Shown here one piece after another: positions 5,234 to 7,319 of a stretch of DNA of 7,319 nucleotides (positions are counted from its first letter, which is position 1; each line of letters starts with the position of its first letter). The DNA is from Promethearchaeota archaeon CR_4 (lineage in GTDB: Archaea; Asgardarchaeota; Lokiarchaeia; Sigyniarchaeales; CR-4), in NCBI GenBank assembly GCA_001940655.1, contig MBAA01000040.1:15643-22961 (forward strand), written 5' to 3'. The notes under the pieces were generated by a model, which was given only the letters and a program-made list of their open reading frames with translations, had not been told where the DNA came from and ran no database searches. The position numbers and the translations under genes were made by a program.

Positions 5234-7319
5234 TTTTTCCTTCTCCATCTGCGTGTTTTGCGCGCTCAGCAGCAGTAAACACATCTACCTCTTTCTTTTT
5301 TAAAGATCTCCCTTTCGCGTCCAAGTGATTACTAATGCTTTCGAGCATAGTTCGCTCTTCTTCCCCTTCTTTTGACAATTCGATGAGCGCTTGTAACAGC
5401 TGGTGGAATAATTTGTTTTTCTTCAGGGCGCGGCGGGAGGAAATATATTCGTCCACGGCAGACACGTCCCCTTCTTTCCATAGTTGCATAAGTTTGTGGA
5501 TTTGATCGATAAGTGGGGCGGGTTTTCCGGGTGAATCATAACCTATATTTTTTTGCTTGCGTTGATTCCACGGCCTTAATTTCACTGTATTGCCACTACC
5601 TCCCTCCGATTTACTACCTGGTATATCCTCCGGTTCTTCAGACTCCTTTTCTTCACCCTCTTCCTCCTCATCTTCCATTTCCTCACTCGATGCTTTTTTC
5701 CCGGTACGAACTAGGATGTTATATTGGTCAGCAAGGGCTGTATCGGACAATCCACACGAGATGGCATAAAGAATACAGGCACCAATTGGGGCGTCCTTCA
5801 TACCAAAATCGTACCGGTGCAGGAGGTAATATGTAGTAACATCATCCAGTTCATTTATAGCAGAATCCGTACCCTCGGTGGTCAAAACACGTCCTACTAC
5901 GAAATCTACCACAATACGCCTAACAATCCGGAGAAATTCTGGGACTGACAACACCTTATCGGGATCATTTGCTTTTTTCACCACAGGGAATTTACTATAA
6001 ATCTCCAAAGCAGGACCAATTGCGGCCCAAACAAAGTCCGGCCCTCTAATACCAGTATCCCAGTATCGCCTTAGGTGGGTATAGATATTCTGCCGCATTT
6101 CTTCAATAACAACATTATCCCAACCAGGACGAACGAGCTCGGTTCTTTTTTTACTAACAAGCCACACTGATGAGGATAATGCTGCAGAAGATAGGGCACG
6201 AGTGCGATTTTTTAATTCTGTTTGGATTGGCCAATTACATTTTACAACAAAGCCAGCTCGAATTACAGCTGAAACTAAAGTTGCCCAAGCAAGTGGTTGT
6301 TTACTTGCAAAAACTACAATTAACAAACCATCGTTTTTTAATGCTTTATGGCAGGATTGGAAGGCCCTAAATATGCCATCCTCATAGGATGTTCTGGATT
6401 TTTCTCCATCATTATCGAACCTACTTTCATCATCAATAAGTTCCCCATCGTTTCTCCTTTTATCCCATTTCGGACCTACTGTGCTGTTGAAATTGGAATC
6501 AATTAAGGGATTCAATCCAAATAAGGTGCGCTTCAACCAAACATAAAAGAAATCCATTAAATCGGAATAACCTATTGCATCGTAATAAGGAGGGTCGGTT
6601 ATAATTAGATCTATTCCCGATGGCAATTCTTCTACTGCACTTTGACGTAGGATTACCGGTGCAGGCATTCCTCTTGCAGTTTCTATGAAGTGATTTACTA
6701 CAAGCGAAATCCAGTCAATTGCACTCTTAAAACTCCCAGTTGAATTTCCAAGCGGATTTGCTTCAGTAAAATCCCAAACAATAGGTAATGCAAATCGAGC
6801 AAAAATTCCTTCAATAATTTCTCCTCCTACATACCAATGTGTTAAACTGTTATTTTGATTTGCCAACCTATCGAAAAGCATTACCATATATGCGACTAGT
6901 GCCTCTATCCACTCTGCGGTATATCCTTCGACTTTCATCTCTTCCCTTGCCAGACGAATCCATTTGATAAATGTTCCAAGTGCTAATAATTGACGGGGTG
7001 TATACAATTTATACCATTTATCAAATCCATAGAGCGGTACTCGCATTCCTAATGCTTCTTTGCTTGGAAGTGGTTCTGTTGGTAAATTAAAAGGTATGTT
7101 ATCAAAGATATTTTTAACGTGGTTCTCAGCGTCTTTCACGACCTGAATTTCATCCTCAGTAGGAAGGCGATATTCTTTTCCGTTTTCACCTTCCGTTACT
7201 ACTGCTATCATTTGAATACCTAAGCGTCCTGCCAGACCTTCTATTCGGATATCTTCCATTGTCATAATTGTCGAACAACACGGACATGTTACTCCAGATC
7301 GACTCATCGTTCCTTTTCC
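5226..7319 (-). CDS. DUF1156-type adenine-specific DNA methylase, N-terminus outside window
   Basis: Probable SAM-dependent DNA adenine methyltransferase. The frame is open through the right edge: four sense codons (Gly-Lys-Gly-Thr) precede the Met at 7307, so this Met is probably internal. The DUF1156 domain and the SAM-binding motif, N-terminal in this family, should lie outside. Numbering from that Met: a half zinc knuckle C8-P-C-C11; a family-like block 23-53; the catalytic motif DPPYYD at 238-243 (6579-6596), followed by SDLMDFFYVWLKR; a methylase-fold stretch 318-386 ending in SAALSSSVWLVSKKR; a helical region 425-535; a very acidic linker 541-562 (13 Glu and 1 Asp in residues 541-560); and a conserved-looking C-terminal helical block 575-665 rich in Leu and Trp. 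About 697 residues are visible; full members, from memory, run to roughly 900-1000. The TGA stop overlaps the ATPase start by 8 bases. Seen: motifs and open frame. Known: DPPY marks amino-methyltransferases. Inferred: a modification role in an anti-phage system. Confidence 0.93.
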   Translation of the reverse strand, partial: GKGTMSRSGVTCPCCSTIMTMEDIRIEGLAGRLGIQMIAVVTEGENGKEYRLPTEDEIQVVKDAENHVKNIFDNIPFNLPTEPLPSKEALGMRVPLYGFDKWYKLYTPRQLLALGTFIKWIRLAREEMKVEGYTAEWIEALVAYMVMLFDRLANQNNSLTHWYVGGEIIEGIFARFALPIVWDFTEANPLGNSTGSFKSAIDWISLVVNHFIETARGMPAPVILRQSAVEELPSGIDLIITDPPYYDAIGYSDLMDFFYVWLKRTLFGLNPLIDSNFNSTVGPKWDKRRNDGELIDDESRFDNDGEKSRTSYEDGIFRAFQSCHKALKNDGLLIVVFASKQPLAWATLVSAVIRAGFVVKCNWPIQTELKNRTRALSSAALSSSVWLVSKKRTELVRPGWDNVVIEEMRQNIYTHLRRYWDTGIRGPDFVWAAIGPALEIYSKFPVVKKANDPDKVLSVPEFLRIVRRIVVDFVVGRVLTTEGTDSAINELDDVTTYYLLHRYDFGMKDAPIGACILYAISCGLSDTALADQYNILVRTGKKASSEEMEDEEEEGEEKESEEPEDIPGSKSEGGSGNTVKLRPWNQRKQKNIGYDSPGKPAPLIDQIHKLMQLWKEGDVSAVDEYISSRRALKKNKLFHQLLQALIELSKEGEEERTMLESISNHLDAKGRSLKKKEVDVFTAAERAKHADGEGKNE
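5239..5246 (-). promoter_or_regulatory. Ribosome-binding site deciding the ATPase start
   Basis: On the minus strand GGAGAAGG is followed by five A residues and then the ATG at 5233. The site lies inside the last codons of the methylase gene. Another in-frame ATG at 5248 overlaps this motif and so cannot use it. The stop and start share the sequence ATGAGTGA, the usual layout for coupled translation. Confidence 0.8.

Noticed and set aside
5234..5284. Upstream start for the ATPase at 5284 (adds 17 residues)
   Set aside because: It would overlap the methylase by 59 bases. The ATG at 5233 has a well-spaced GGAGAAGG, and family-like sequence begins only after it.
5513..6387. Plus-strand frames of 60-107 codons opposite the methylase
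   Set aside because: They are antisense shadows of a well-supported gene; the long Leu/Pro/His-rich stretch is the mirror of the Glu-rich linker.

Overview
All credible genes in this window lie on the minus strand, so it reads from right to left. It carries the core of a two-gene set linked to restriction-like or anti-phage systems: a DUF1156-type DNA methylase (7319 to 5226, cut by the right edge of the window) and a DUF499-type P-loop ATPase (5233 to 1823). The two reading frames overlap by 8 bases and have a clear ribosome-binding site at the junction, so they almost certainly form one translationally coupled operon. Both family calls come from recognising motif blocks by eye, not from a database search.

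After the ATPase comes a 519-base stretch (1304-1822) with no convincing intact gene. It holds a GC-rich island (about 1480-1600) that looks like a decayed zinc-ribbon coding remnant, and a 60-codon reading frame of doubtful reality. Near its left end is a plausible promoter with a dyad over the -10 region. This leads into a distinctly AT-rich gene (1303 to 104, GTG start) for a 399-residue protein I do not recognise. Twelve bases after its stop, in the same frame, another reading frame opens at 91 and runs off the left edge.

The host cannot be named. Shine-Dalgarno motifs and ATG/GTG starts show a prokaryote, bacterial or archaeal. Hand-sampled composition is uneven: roughly 50% GC or a little more in the ATPase gene, around 40% in the methylase core, and about one third in the 399-codon gene. 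That mosaic fits an accessory or defence-island region assembled from different sources.

Working model (inference): the methylase modifies host DNA, and the ATPase is a large partner acting on DNA or on the complex. The AT-rich gene pair under its own promoter may be an accessory or effector module, or simply an unrelated neighbour. No nuclease or helicase is visible in the window. If the system has one, it lies beyond an edge or is replaced by the unknown genes.
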